Shown: positions 34,339-43,204 of the stretch, piece after piece | Layout: every line of letters begins with the position of its first letter | Numbering within the stretch: position 1 is the stretch's first letter | From: Crossiella equi | GTDB lineage: Bacteria > Actinomycetota > Actinomycetes > Mycobacteriales > Pseudonocardiaceae | Direction: 5' to 3' | Assembly (NCBI RefSeq): GCF_017876755.1 | Contig: NZ_JAGIOO010000001.1 | Location: forward strand, 5,999,786-6,063,785 | Length of the DNA stretch: 64,000 nt | The notes under the pieces: generated by a model | Told to the model about the DNA's origin: nothing | What the model saw: the letters and a program-made list of their open reading frames with translations, nothing else | The model's database searches: none | Position numbers and translations under genes: made by a program

Positions 34339-34543
34339 GGCCATCCTGTCGTTCGCGCGTTTAGTGGCAGGTGAGGTGCCCTGGTTAGCGTCCCGGGCAA
34401 GTGCCGCAGGACTGTACTGGAGAAGGTGGAAGGGGTCGCTGTGCTGCGCAAGGTGGGGGACGTGGTGAGCCGTTGGGTGCTGGACGCGGTGAGCTGTGGG
34501 GGGCACCTGGCCGGGTTCCTGAGACGCCGCGACCGGTAGGGGC

Positions 34544-35224
34544 TCAGCAGCCGGGCGTGGACACCCAGACCGCCGAGGCCGCGGCCGGGCCCAGCGGCAG
34601 GGGGACCGGGGCGCCCGGGACCTGGACCGTGACCGTGTCCGCGAACGGGGTGTGCGGCAGCACGGTGAGCTCGGCGTCCAGGTGCACGCCGTGGTCGGCG
34701 AAGTACTGGAGCAGGGCGCCGTCGGAGTCGGAGATGCGTTCCACCCGGACCGTGGTGCCCGGCGGGATGTCGGTGAGCTGGCGCGCGTCCGGCCGGTGGC
34801 AGGTGCCGTCCGCGGCCGGGATCGGGTCGCCGTGCGGGTCGCGGGTCGGGTGGCCCAGGAAAGCCGCCATGCGGCCCACCAGGAGGTCGGAGACGACATG
34901 CTCCAGGCGCTCGGCCTCGTCGTGGACCTCGTCCCAGCGGTAGTTCAGCGCGTTGACGAGGAAGGTCTCGATCAGGCGGTGGCGGCGGACCATGGCCACC
35001 GCGTGCGCCCGGCCCGCCTCGGTCAGGCCCACGCTGCCGTAGCGCGGGTGGGCCAGCAGGCCCTGTTCGGTGAGGCGGCGGACCGTCTCCGAGACCGTGG
35101 ACACGCGCAGGCCCAGGCGGGCCGCGATCACGGACGTGGTGACGGGCTCGTCGGACCACTCCTGGAGCGCCCAGACCACCTTGAGGTAGTTCTGGGTGCT
35201 CTCCGACAGCTCGGACACCGACAT
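34544..35224 (-). CDS. DtxR/MntR-family metal-dependent repressor
   Basis: A 226-residue regulator. A winged helix (SESTQNYLKVVWALQEWSD, VTTSVIAARLGLRVSTVSET) is followed by the dimerisation/metal domain with HRLIETFLVNAL, EVHDEAERLEHVVSDLL and CHRPDARQ-type ligands, and a C-terminal SH3-like (FeoA) domain. It is the last gene of the metal-importer operon (23 bp after the permease), so it most likely represses that operon when Mn or Fe is replete. TACCCT six bases before the ATG may be an internal leaderless promoter. Confidence 0.9.
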   Translation of the reverse strand: MSVSELSESTQNYLKVVWALQEWSDEPVTTSVIAARLGLRVSTVSETVRRLTEQGLLAHPRYGSVGLTEAGRAHAVAMVRRHRLIETFLVNALNYRWDEVHDEAERLEHVVSDLLVGRMAAFLGHPTRDPHGDPIPAADGTCHRPDARQLTDIPPGTTVRVERISDSDGALLQYFADHGVHLDAELTVLPHTPFADTVTVQVPGAPVPLPLGPAAASAVWVSTPGC

Positions 35225-35247
35225 GCCCGCAGGGTAACCCCGTGGGC

Positions 35248-36108
35248 TCACGCCCGGGCAACCGCGCGGCGCCGCGCCGCCAGCCGCTTGCCCACCAGGC
35301 CGTGCTCCGGCGCGAACAGGTACACCGCCGTGAACACCGCGCCTTGCACCAGGACGATCATGCCGCCGGGCGCGGTGTCCAGGTAGTAGCTGACATACAG
35401 CCCGGTCACCGCGGCCGCCACGGACAGCACCGGGGCCAGCACCAGCATGCGCTGGAAGCGGTTGGTCAGCAGGTACGCCGTCGCGCCCGGGATGATCAGC
35501 ATGGCCACCACCAGGATCACCCCGACCACCTGGAGCGCCACCACCGAGGTCAGTGCCAGCAGGCCCAGCAGCGCGGCGCCGAGCAGGCGGGGGTTCAGGC
35601 CGATCGCGTGCGCGTGCGTGGGGTCGAAGGCGTACAGGGTGAAGTCGCGACGCTTGAGCAGCAGCACGGTCAGCGCCACCGCGCCCAGGACCGCGATCTG
35701 CCACAGGTCCGAGGTGCCGACACCGAGCAGGTTGCCGAACACGATGTGGTTGAGGTCGGTCTGGCTGGGCGTCACCGAGATCAGGACCAGGCCCAGCGCG
35801 AACAGCGTGGTGAACACGATGCCGATCGCCGCGTCCTCCTTGACCCGGCTGGTGTCGCGCACCACCCCGATCAGCGCCACCGCGAGGAAGCCGAACACCA
35901 AGGCGCCCAAGGCGAACGGGGCACCGAAGACGTAGGCCAGCACCACCCCGGGCAGCACCGCGTGCGAGACCGCGTCACCCATCAGCGACCAGCCGATGAG
36001 CACCAGCCAGCAGGACAGCACCGCGCACACCACAGCGGCGACGATCGTGGCGAGCAGCGCGCGCACCATGAAGCCGTAGGCGAGCGGTTCGGTCAGCAGC
36101 TCGATCAC
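35248..36108 (-). CDS. Metal ABC transporter permease (ZnuB/MntC type)
   Basis: A 286-residue membrane protein with about eight helices. The cluster 9 family motif SLMGDAVSHAVLPGVVLAY carries the conserved GDAxSHAVLPG, and EDAAIGIVFTTLFALGLVLI and DLNHIVFGNLLGV are further family signatures. It forms the channel for Mn2+ or Zn2+. Its start overlaps the ATPase stop by 4 bp. Confidence 0.95.
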   Translation of the reverse strand: MIELLTEPLAYGFMVRALLATIVAAVVCAVLSCWLVLIGWSLMGDAVSHAVLPGVVLAYVFGAPFALGALVFGFLAVALIGVVRDTSRVKEDAAIGIVFTTLFALGLVLISVTPSQTDLNHIVFGNLLGVGTSDLWQIAVLGAVALTVLLLKRRDFTLYAFDPTHAHAIGLNPRLLGAALLGLLALTSVVALQVVGVILVVAMLIIPGATAYLLTNRFQRMLVLAPVLSVAAAVTGLYVSYYLDTAPGGMIVLVQGAVFTAVYLFAPEHGLVGKRLAARRRAVARA

Positions 36109-36839
36109 GCGCGCTCCCCGGTGACGTCGAGGCCGAAGGCCAGGGCCAGCTTCTCCGGCGTGAGCACCTCGGCCGGGTCGCCCACCGCGAGCACCCGGCG
36201 CATCAGCAGCAGCACCTCGTCGGCCAGCGCGGGCACCGCGTGCAGGTCGTGCGTGGACACCAGCACGGACACCCCGGAGGCGGCCAGCTCGCGCAGCAGC
36301 CGGGTGATCGTGGCCTCGGACGGCTTGTCCACGCCCGCGAACGGCTCGTCCAGCAGCAGCACCCGGGCGTGCTGGGCGATGCCGCGCGCCACGAACGCGC
36401 GCTTGCGCTGCCCGCCGGAGAGCTGCCCGATCTGCCGGTGCGCCAGGTCGGTGAGCTCCACCCGCGCCAGCGCCTCGGCCACCGCCTCGTGGTCGGCCTT
36501 GCGCGGCCTGCGGGTGAACCCGAGCCCGCCGTACCGGCCGGTCATCACCACATCGCGCACCGACAGCGGGAACGCCCAGTCCACGGTCTCGCTCTGCGGC
36601 ACGTAGCCGACCAGCCCGGCCTTGCGCGCGGCCGCGGGGGTACCGCCGTGCACGCGCACCGAACCCGAGTCCGGCCGCAGCACACCCATGATCGTCTTGA
36701 ACAGCGTGGACTTGCCGGAGCCGTTCACCCCGACCAGCGCGTGCACCCGCCCGGGCGCCAGCGCCAGGCTCGCCCCGTCCAGGGCCAGCACCTCGCCGTA
36801 GTGCACGGTGACGTCCTCGACCTCGACCGCGGCGGTCAT
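36105..36839 (-). CDS. Metal ABC transporter ATP-binding protein
   Basis: A 244-residue ABC ATPase with all motifs: Walker A GVNGSGKST, Q-loop VPQSE, signature LSGGQRKR, Walker B VLLLDEPFAGVD and H-loop STHDL. The VPQSETVDWAFPL segment is typical of Mn/Zn importer ATPases. Overlaps both neighbours by 4 bp (ATGA), so the importer is translated as a unit. Confidence 0.95.
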   Translation of the reverse strand: MTAAVEVEDVTVHYGEVLALDGASLALAPGRVHALVGVNGSGKSTLFKTIMGVLRPDSGSVRVHGGTPAAARKAGLVGYVPQSETVDWAFPLSVRDVVMTGRYGGLGFTRRPRKADHEAVAEALARVELTDLAHRQIGQLSGGQRKRAFVARGIAQHARVLLLDEPFAGVDKPSEATITRLLRELAASGVSVLVSTHDLHAVPALADEVLLLMRRVLAVGDPAEVLTPEKLALAFGLDVTGERA

Positions 36840-37744
36840 CGCTTCGCCCCGGTGAGCGCGGAGGCGATCGTGGTGGCGTCGTGGCGGATCAGGTCCAGGT
36901 AGGTGGGCACCGGGCCGTCCGCGGCCGAGAGCGAGTCCACGTACAGCGTGCCGCCGAAGCGGGCGCCGGTGGCCTGCACGACCTGCTGCATGGGCGCGTC
37001 GGAGACGGTGGACTCGCAGAACACCGCGGGCACCCGGTTCTGCTTCACGAACTCGATGGCCCCGGCGATCTGCTGCGGGGTGGCCTGCTGCTCGGCGTTG
37101 ACCGCCCACAGGTAGCGCTCGGTGAGCCCGGCGTCGCGGGCCAGGTAGGAGAACGCGCCCTCGCAGGTGACCAGCGCGCGCTGCTCCTTCGGCAGCGGGC
37201 TGAGCGCGTCGATGAGGTTGCGCCGCACCTCGTCCAGCCGCTGCTTGTACTTCTCGCCGTTGGCGCGGAACTCGGCCGCGTGCCCGGGGGCCAGCTTCTC
37301 GAACGCCTTGACCATGTTGTCCACGTAGGTGCGTACGTTCAGCGGGGACATCCACGCGTGCGGGTTCGGCTTGCCCCGGTAGGCGTCCTCGCTGATGTCG
37401 ATGGGTGCCACGCCCTCGCTGACCACCGCGTGCGGCACGTCCAGCTCGGCGACGAACTTGGTGAACCAGGCCTCCAGGTTGAGGCCGTTGTCCAGGATCA
37501 GCTTGGCCTGCGCGGCCTTGCGGATGTCGGCGGGCGTCGGGTCGTAGCCGTGGATCTCCGCGCCGACCTTGGTGATCGACTCGACCCGGAGCTTGTCCCC
37601 GGCCACGTTGCCCGCGATGTCGGCGAGCACGGTGAACGTGGTCAGCACCACCGGGCGGCCGTCACCGCTGCCGCCCACCGGGGTGCCGCAGGCGGCCAGT
37701 GGCAGCAGGAGGGCGGTGGCGAGGGCGGACAGCCGGGTGCGCAT
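36836..37744 (-). CDS. Metal-binding lipoprotein of the ABC importer
   Basis: A 302-residue cluster A-I substrate-binding protein. A signal peptide ends in the lipobox LPLAAC, with lipidated Cys19. Metal ligands are expected at the His in EIHGYDPTP, the His in NPHAWMSPLN, the Glu in FCESTVSD and the Asp in YVDSLSA. His-His-Glu-Asp without a His-rich loop favours manganese or iron over zinc, in line with the DtxR-family regulator in the operon. First gene of the operon; a perfect palindrome lies 40 bp upstream. Confidence 0.93.
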   Translation of the reverse strand: MRTRLSALATALLLPLAACGTPVGGSGDGRPVVLTTFTVLADIAGNVAGDKLRVESITKVGAEIHGYDPTPADIRKAAQAKLILDNGLNLEAWFTKFVAELDVPHAVVSEGVAPIDISEDAYRGKPNPHAWMSPLNVRTYVDNMVKAFEKLAPGHAAEFRANGEKYKQRLDEVRRNLIDALSPLPKEQRALVTCEGAFSYLARDAGLTERYLWAVNAEQQATPQQIAGAIEFVKQNRVPAVFCESTVSDAPMQQVVQATGARFGGTLYVDSLSAADGPVPTYLDLIRHDATTIASALTGAKR

Positions 37745-37783
37745 GGGACTCCAGGTCGAGAGGTGTTCTCCGTGTCGAAGACT

Positions 37784-37805
37784 AAAGTTCGGTGCACCGA
37801 ACTTT
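37784..37805. promoter_or_regulatory. Perfect 22-bp palindrome, candidate MntR/DtxR operator
   Basis: The half site AAAGTTCGGTG is followed immediately by its exact complement, giving an uninterrupted 22-bp inverted repeat. It is 40 bp upstream of the importer's first gene and nothing else is nearby except the divergent secreted-protein gene. Position, symmetry and the regulator at the operon's end make it the likely operator. Confidence 0.75.
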
Positions 37806-37967
37806 CAAGCCGGTCGCCCGTTCGCCGCGTTACCGAAACCGGGTGCAAGGCCCCTCGGGGCCGGGAACAGTGGCCGAGTGGTCCAGTCCATTGCATGTTG
37901 AAGTTTCAGCGAACATGATCGGAGCGCAGTGAGCTGGACACGATCGGTGACAGACCAGGGAGAGAAC

Positions 37968-38303
37968 GTGCGACGAGCGAAGCTGGCCGGGGTTGTCGGG
38001 ACGTTGGCGGTGGCGGCGCTGCTGGGCGGTGCGGCGCCCGCGAGCGCGGCCCCGAGCGGGGATCTCCAGTTCTGGGAGACGGCGTTCTTCACCGGCCGCA
38101 GCGCCACCTACCCGGCGGCGAAGGTGACCCAGGCGTGCACGACCCTGGAGTTCACCGTGCACGCGCAGCTCAACCAGACCGACAAGGCCATCGAGATCTT
38201 CGCCACCCCGGACTGCACGGGCCACGCGCTGTACTTCCCGGCCAACGACATCCACAGCTTCATCGGCTTCGACGGCAAGAGCTTCCGCGCCGCGAAGGGC
38301 TAG
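37968..38303 (+). CDS. Small secreted protein
   Basis: A 111-residue exported protein. The signal peptide (VRRAKLAGVVGTLAVAALLG and the APASA cleavage site) leaves a mature domain of about 80 residues, beta-rich, with two Cys (TQACTTLEF, TPDCTGHALY) likely forming a disulfide. FFTGRS and CTGHALYF resemble the Greek-key repeats of beta/gamma-crystallin or peptidase-inhibitor I36-like proteins (inference). GTG start after AGGGAGAG. Its stop overlaps the convergent CHAT gene by 4 bp. Confidence 0.7.
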   Translation: MRRAKLAGVVGTLAVAALLGGAAPASAAPSGDLQFWETAFFTGRSATYPAAKVTQACTTLEFTVHAQLNQTDKAIEIFATPDCTGHALYFPANDIHSFIGFDGKSFRAAKG

Positions 38304-39385
38304 CCGGGCGGCGGCGCCCAGGTGGTGCCGAAGGCCGCCCACAGCAGCGGGGTGAGGGCCGGGTCGCCGGTGGTCTGCCACCGGTCGGCCTGGTCGCGCT
38401 GCCAGGCGTTCACCGCGGCCACGGGGTCGTGCGCGCCGTGGGCGGCGTGCACGGCCAGCACGGCGGCGGGCAGCACACCCTCGGGTGGGCGGGCGAACCC
38501 GGGCAGCAGGCGGGCCAGCCCCTCGTCGGTGGGCAGCACCCAGCGGGTGGCGGTGACGTGCTCGGCCCCGCCGTGCACGAACGCCGCGACCAGGCCGGAC
38601 GGTTCGGCGTAGCGGTGCTCGCCGCCGCTCTCGCAGGCGATGAGCGCCACCCGGGACGGGCACCGGGTGGCCAGCAGGTCGGCCGCGGCCACCGGACCGT
38701 CGGCCAGGTGCAGGCGGGCGTCGAGCGCGTGTGCCGAGGTGGTGACGTGCCCGGCGTAGAGGAACCGGGACGCGGTGGCGAGCGCCCCGGGCAGGGCGGT
38801 GCGGTCCACGGGCGGGCCGAGCTCGACGCGCAGGGCGGCCAGCGCGGGGGTGGGCTCGCCCAGCACCGGGCCGAGCGGGGTGACCGGGTCGAGCGCGGCG
38901 GCCACCGGGCCGTCCGGGCGGTACGGCGGGACGTGGCGGGTGGGCGCGCCGCGGACCGTCGCGGGCACCAGCACCGAGGCGATCGCGTTGTGCACCAGGC
39001 GTTCCGCGGTGTCCACGCGCAGCGCCTCCCACGGCACCTGGGCCGTGCTGGGGGAGGGCTGGACGCGCAGGTGCAGTGACCGGCCGCTGAGCAGGACCTC
39101 GTTCAGCTCGGCGGAGAGCTGGGCCGGGAGCAGCGCCTCGGCCAGCCTGCCGGACAGCTCGGCCTCGCGGGCGCGGTCGGTGTACGCGCCGGTCAGCGCC
39201 CGGGCCAGGGCCTGGTACGCCGTCTCCCCGGGCAGCGGGGTGGGCAGGGCGGCGGCCAGGTCCCGCAGGGGCGGGTCCACGCGGTCGCGTGGCAGGACCA
39301 CGACCCTTGGGCTGGCGGGGTCGTGCTCCCAGCGCCAGGTGAGGTACAGGTCGCCGAGGTCGACGTAGGTGAGCTGGACGGTCAC
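38300..39385 (-). CDS. CHAT-domain (caspase-like) protease
   Basis: A 361-residue protein. The C-terminal two thirds form a CHAT domain: strand RFLYAGHVTTSAH carries the catalytic His, ALIACESGGEHRYAEPSGLV the catalytic Cys, and AFVHGGAEHVTATRWVLPTD the following strand/helix seen in this family. The N-terminal 120 residues contain a strand-rich piece (VTVQLTYVDLGDLYLTW) and a helical section, with VQPSPSTAQVPWEALRVD as the CHAT-typical VPWE entry. CHAT proteases are separase/caspase relatives used as effectors in conflict systems. GTG start overlaps the TPR gene by 4 bp. Last gene of a four-gene unit. Confidence 0.85.
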   Translation of the reverse strand: MTVQLTYVDLGDLYLTWRWEHDPASPRVVVLPRDRVDPPLRDLAAALPTPLPGETAYQALARALTGAYTDRAREAELSGRLAEALLPAQLSAELNEVLLSGRSLHLRVQPSPSTAQVPWEALRVDTAERLVHNAIASVLVPATVRGAPTRHVPPYRPDGPVAAALDPVTPLGPVLGEPTPALAALRVELGPPVDRTALPGALATASRFLYAGHVTTSAHALDARLHLADGPVAAADLLATRCPSRVALIACESGGEHRYAEPSGLVAAFVHGGAEHVTATRWVLPTDEGLARLLPGFARPPEGVLPAAVLAVHAAHGAHDPVAAVNAWQRDQADRWQTTGDPALTPLLWAAFGTTWAPPPG

Positions 39386-41028
39386 CACGCGCGCACCACC
39401 TCCGCCGAGCGCACCGGCAGGCCGTACCGCTGTTCGGCGAGAGCCAGCCAGGGTTCGAGCGGTCCGGGTTTCGCCGGGTCGACCCGGACCCGTGGTGGGA
39501 GGAGGAGATCCGGCACCGGCCGCGCCTGGCCGGGACCGCCCGCGGCCAGCGCGAGGTCGGCCGGGGCGGGCAGCGACAGCAGCTCGGCCAGCTCCGGCGC
39601 CGTGCCCGGGGTGGCGGGCAGGGCCACCGAGGCAGCCAGGTGGTCGAGGTAGGCGACGGCCAGCGGGATGTCCCCGGTCATCCGGATGGCGGTCATCGCG
39701 GCCTGCGCGGCCGGGGCGGTGGCCAGACGGATCCACCGCTCCCGCAACGGTCCGGCCGGGAAGCGGTGCCGGGCGGCCTCGGCGGCCAGGGCGGCGGGCA
39801 GCGCCAGGTCCAGGGCCTGTGCGGCCAGTGGCTCCCGGGGCAGGCCGGAGGCGGTGCGGCGCAGGATCCGGTCGGAGTGCCACCAGGCGAGGACGAGCGA
39901 GAAGTGCCACAGCCCGCTGTCCGCGCACCGGGCCCTGGCCTGCGCCAGGCAGGCGTCGGCGGCGGCGAAGTCACCGAGGGCGTCGTGCGCGCTGGCCCGC
40001 ACCCCGAGCACCGAGACCTGGACGCGGGGCGAGTCGTCGAGCGGATCCGCCAGCACGGCAAGGGCTTCGGCCGGACGACCGGTGCTCACCGCGACGGCGG
40101 CCTGCCCGAACCGGGCGGTCGTGCGGTGCCAGGGATCCTCGCCCAGGGTGGCGGCCTTGTCGTAGCACCGCCTGGCTTGTCCATCGTCCCCGCCCAGGTG
40201 GGCGAGGCGGCCGAGGCTGTTCCACGCGACCGCTTCCTGCTCCACGTCACCGAGCGCGGCGTACAGCTCCTGGGCCAGCCGGTGGTGCTCGACCGCGCGG
40301 GGCCGGTCGCCGGTGCCGTCGGCGATCTCGCCCAGGGCGGTGTGCACGGACGGGATGGCCTCCGGCGCGTGCTCCTGCGCCAGGTCCATCGCGGTGTCCG
40401 CGTCGGCGGCGGCCCGCGCGTAGTCCCCTGCCTGGGCGCGCAGTTGGGCCCGGGCGGCGAGCAGCACGGTCCGGCGGGGCTCGCGGTCCTGCTCGAACCA
40501 GTCCAGCGCGCCCAGGCAGTGCTCGAGCACGTCCTCGGCCTCGGTGTACTCGGCGTGGTGGCGGAGCTCGGCGACGTGGTGCACGCAGCTGACGACCACC
40601 ACCGTGACGATGTTGGGGTGCAGGCCCGGTACCGCCTCCGCGCCGATCTCCGTGCTGGCGGCCAGGTCGGCGAAGGCCGCCCGCCAGTCGCCGAGCACGA
40701 GCTGCTCCTGCGCGCGGAAGGCGTACAGGCTGCCGCGCAGGGCGACCGTGCCGAAGCGGTCGCCGACCTCGGCCTCGACGCGTTCGGCCAGCTCGATCGC
40801 GGCGGTCAGCCGGTCGTGGGACTCCTGGCCGCTGGTCAGGTTGGCCATGGTCATCAGCGTGGCGGCGCGGCGGGCCAGGCGTTCCGGGTCGCCGTCGCGG
40901 GTGCGGGTCAGGCGGTAGGCCTCGTCCAGCTGCCGCAGGCCATTGTGGTCGCCCTGGGACAGGTTGAGCACGGCCTCGTTGTGCACCTGCTTCCACTTCT
41001 GCCAGCGGGGTCCGGCCGGGGTGGTCAC
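39382..41028 (-). CDS. TPR-like helical repeat protein
   Basis: A 548-residue, almost wholly helical protein. Tetratricopeptide-like pairs can be followed from about residue 30 to 370, for example ARAAADADTAMDLAQEHAPE, AVEHHRLAQELYAALGDVEQ, EAVAWNSLGRLAHLGGDDGQ, ARRCYDKAATL and AADACLAQARARC. The last 150 residues are less regular. No enzyme motif or membrane segment. GTG starts overlap by 4 bp at both ends of the gene, so it is made together with the CHAT protease. TPR-CHAT pairs elsewhere use the TPR part to sense or hold back the protease; here the two are separate chains. Confidence 0.8.
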   Translation of the reverse strand: MTTPAGPRWQKWKQVHNEAVLNLSQGDHNGLRQLDEAYRLTRTRDGDPERLARRAATLMTMANLTSGQESHDRLTAAIELAERVEAEVGDRFGTVALRGSLYAFRAQEQLVLGDWRAAFADLAASTEIGAEAVPGLHPNIVTVVVVSCVHHVAELRHHAEYTEAEDVLEHCLGALDWFEQDREPRRTVLLAARAQLRAQAGDYARAAADADTAMDLAQEHAPEAIPSVHTALGEIADGTGDRPRAVEHHRLAQELYAALGDVEQEAVAWNSLGRLAHLGGDDGQARRCYDKAATLGEDPWHRTTARFGQAAVAVSTGRPAEALAVLADPLDDSPRVQVSVLGVRASAHDALGDFAAADACLAQARARCADSGLWHFSLVLAWWHSDRILRRTASGLPREPLAAQALDLALPAALAAEAARHRFPAGPLRERWIRLATAPAAQAAMTAIRMTGDIPLAVAYLDHLAASVALPATPGTAPELAELLSLPAPADLALAAGGPGQARPVPDLLLPPRVRVDPAKPGPLEPWLALAEQRYGLPVRSAEVVRAW

Positions 41029-41942
41029 GGGCGGCGCCAGAGCGTGCGGGCGGTGCGTTCGGCCAGCGTGGCGGCCGGGTCGGACAGGCGGGTGCGGGCG
41101 AGCTCGACCAGGGCCGCGCGGCGGGCTGGGGCGTCCGGGTCCGGGGGGCCGGGCTCGGCGAAGCCGGGGGCGTAGACGGTGAGGACCCGTTGGGCGGCGG
41201 GCAGAAGCAGGGCCGTGGCGGGCAGCGGGACCCGTCCGGTCAGCACACCGTCCGGGGTGAGGTCCAGGTCCAGGTCGACCGGGCCGAAGCGCGCGGCCAG
41301 CCTCGGCGGCACCGAACCCGGGGCGGGCAGCGCGGTCACCGCCAGCTCGGTGATGCCGTTGCGACGCGACACGGTCCAGCTCGCCTCGGCGACCGCGTCC
41401 ACCGCGCCCGGCGGGACCAGCGCCCAGTCCACCGGACCGCTGCCCCGTTGCAGCACAACGTCTTCCGGTGCCTGGCCGCCCGCCGCGAGCGCGTAGGCCG
41501 GGCGGGGCAGCGGGGCCGGTTCGGGTGGTTCGACGCCGTGGTCCTCGGCCAGGTCGGCGAGGCGCCGCGCCAGGTCCACGGCCTCCTCCTGCCACGGCGT
41601 GTCCGCGAGGGCGGCCAGGGGCAGCGGCAGCAGGCCGGTGAGCGCGCGTTCGGTGGCCTCCTCGTCGTCGAGCAGGTGGCTCAGCGCGGCCGTGGCCAGG
41701 GCGAGCTCGGCGGCCAGCAGCGCGGGGTGCGGCGGGGGCACGTCGGCGACCGCGGAGGCGGGCCACCAGGCGCGCGCCCAGTGCAGGCGGGCCAGGGTGT
41801 CCGGCAGCTCCGGCAGCTCCCACCACCAGGAGCGGGTGGCCTGCTCGTCGTGCACGTCCTCGGTGCGCTCGCCGGTCAGCACGTCCCAGGACAGCAAGGC
41901 GCCCTTGGCTTCCACCAGTCCGGTGCGCTCGGGGTGCGTCAT
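41025..41942 (-). CDS. Unknown protein of the CHAT operon, 305 aa
   Basis: I do not recognise a family. Residues 1-150 are Trp- and Leu-rich and helical (ATRSWWWELPELPDTLARLH, LLAAELALATAALSHLLDDE). Residues 165-265 look like a beta-sandwich: VDWALVPPGAVDAVAEASWT, ELAVTALPAPG, ARFGPVDLDLDLTPDGVLTG and RVLTVYAPGF. A short helical tail follows. No signal peptide. ATGA overlap with the gene before and GTGA with the gene after. The acidic, two-domain build suggests an adaptor or substrate rather than an enzyme. Start chosen at ATG 41942 because of the overlap. Confidence 0.65.
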   Translation of the reverse strand: MTHPERTGLVEAKGALLSWDVLTGERTEDVHDEQATRSWWWELPELPDTLARLHWARAWWPASAVADVPPPHPALLAAELALATAALSHLLDDEEATERALTGLLPLPLAALADTPWQEEAVDLARRLADLAEDHGVEPPEPAPLPRPAYALAAGGQAPEDVVLQRGSGPVDWALVPPGAVDAVAEASWTVSRRNGITELAVTALPAPGSVPPRLAARFGPVDLDLDLTPDGVLTGRVPLPATALLLPAAQRVLTVYAPGFAEPGPPDPDAPARRAALVELARTRLSDPAATLAERTARTLWRRP

Positions 41943-43141
41943 GCGCCACCACCTCGGCTCAGCTCGGTGCGCAGCGCGTCCCGCTGGTCCAGGACCACCG
42001 AGCGCAGCACGCCGTCCAGCAGGTCCCAGACCAGCTCGGCGGTGATCTCCTCGGTGCGCAGCTCCCGGCCGTGCAGGCGCACCCACAGGCGGCGCAGGTA
42101 GGCCTGCCGGATGCCGTGCACGTCCGCCCGGACCCGCTGCGGCAGGCGCGACACCCGGTGCACGTAGGCCTCGCGCTGCCACCGCGAGCGCAGCCGGGCC
42201 GGGGCGCCGGGCGGGGCCGGGGTGTCGCCGTCCAGGGCGCCGGTGGCCTCGTGGCCCAGCACCAGCACCACGCGGCTGGGTTCGGCGCCGAGCTGCCAGG
42301 GCTGGGCGCTGCGGTGGATCTCCTGGTGCACCAGGGCGGGCACCTCGGCCATGGCCTCGCGGTGGAAGGCGGAGGTGAACGCGGCGAACAGGCGTTCCAG
42401 GATCGAGCGGTCCAGCGGTTTGGGCAGGTGCTGCTTGCTCGCGCCCCGGCCCAGCTCGGGCGGGCGGGGCTGCTCGTGGTCGGTGAGCCCGTACACGTGC
42501 GCCGCGCCCGGCCGGTCCTCGTGGCTGCCCGCGCCCGCGGTGACCAGGTCGGCGAACAGGGCGAGGTCGGGGGAGTCCGCGCAGGTGGCCAGGAAGTCGC
42601 CCAGCGCCCCGGCGGCGGTGCGGGCCCGCTCCGGCCGGGTGCGGGCGAGCAGCTCGGCCAGCTCCGGCGCGTTGGCCAGGACGAAGTCGCGCAGCGCGGT
42701 CACCGTCGGCCCGGCGGGCTCGTGCACCTCGGCCAGCACCCGCTCGGCCACGCCGGGGGCGTCCGCGCCGGGTTCGCCCAGCTGCACGGCCAGCTCGTAA
42801 CAGCGCTGGAAGTACAGGTCCTGCGGGTGCCCCTCGGTGATCCGCAGCCGCCGCCGGGCCTTCTTCAGCACGGTGAACCAGGACGCGGTCGCCGCCAGCG
42901 CGGGCTTGGCCGCCCGGAGCACCGCGCGCAGCTCGCCCACGTGCTCGGCGCGCACCGTGCCCCCGGCGAACCGCGGGTTGTGCACCGGCCGCAGCACCAA
43001 GGGGTCGAGGATCAGCTTCTCCGTGCGTGCGAGCGGTCGGCCCGAGGCGTTGCCCAGCGGCGCGACGGCCGGGCCCAGCTCCGACCAGCACTCGGCGAGC
43101 ACCCGTGCCCTCGGCAGCGCTGTCTCCGTGCCCACCCCCAT
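41939..43141 (-). CDS. Unknown helical protein opening the CHAT operon, 400 aa
   Basis: A 400-residue protein with no recognised domain. It is mainly helical with basic patches (FTVLKKARRRLRI, RSRWQREAYVHRVSRLPQRV) and a central segment with VSRVVLVLGHEATGAL-like strands. No transmembrane helix or signal peptide. The start at ATG 43141 is supported by TAAGCT ending seven bases upstream, the arrangement of a leaderless promoter, and by the lack of a ribosome-binding site. The stop overlaps the next ATG by 4 bp. As first gene of the unit it may be the sensor or target-recognition part, which is inference from position only. Confidence 0.65.
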   Translation of the reverse strand: MGVGTETALPRARVLAECWSELGPAVAPLGNASGRPLARTEKLILDPLVLRPVHNPRFAGGTVRAEHVGELRAVLRAAKPALAATASWFTVLKKARRRLRITEGHPQDLYFQRCYELAVQLGEPGADAPGVAERVLAEVHEPAGPTVTALRDFVLANAPELAELLARTRPERARTAAGALGDFLATCADSPDLALFADLVTAGAGSHEDRPGAAHVYGLTDHEQPRPPELGRGASKQHLPKPLDRSILERLFAAFTSAFHREAMAEVPALVHQEIHRSAQPWQLGAEPSRVVLVLGHEATGALDGDTPAPPGAPARLRSRWQREAYVHRVSRLPQRVRADVHGIRQAYLRRLWVRLHGRELRTEEITAELVWDLLDGVLRSVVLDQRDALRTELSRGGGA

Positions 43142-43148
43142 GACCAGC

Positions 43149-43154
43149 AGCTTA
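43149..43154 (-). promoter_or_regulatory. -10 box of a leaderless promoter for the CHAT operon
   Basis: TAAGCT on the minus strand, seven bases before the ATG at 43139-43141. The divergent region is only 63 bp, so both operons must start very near their coding sequences. Confidence 0.4.
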
Positions 43155-43204
43155 GGGCCAAACCTGTGACCGGTAGACGGCAATTCGGCCGCAGGCTTGC
43201 CGCC

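Noticed and set aside
38300-39928. Longer CHAT protein extended upstream
   Set aside because: The extension is in an out-of-frame shadow of the TPR gene; the GTGA overlap at 39382-39385 marks the natural start.
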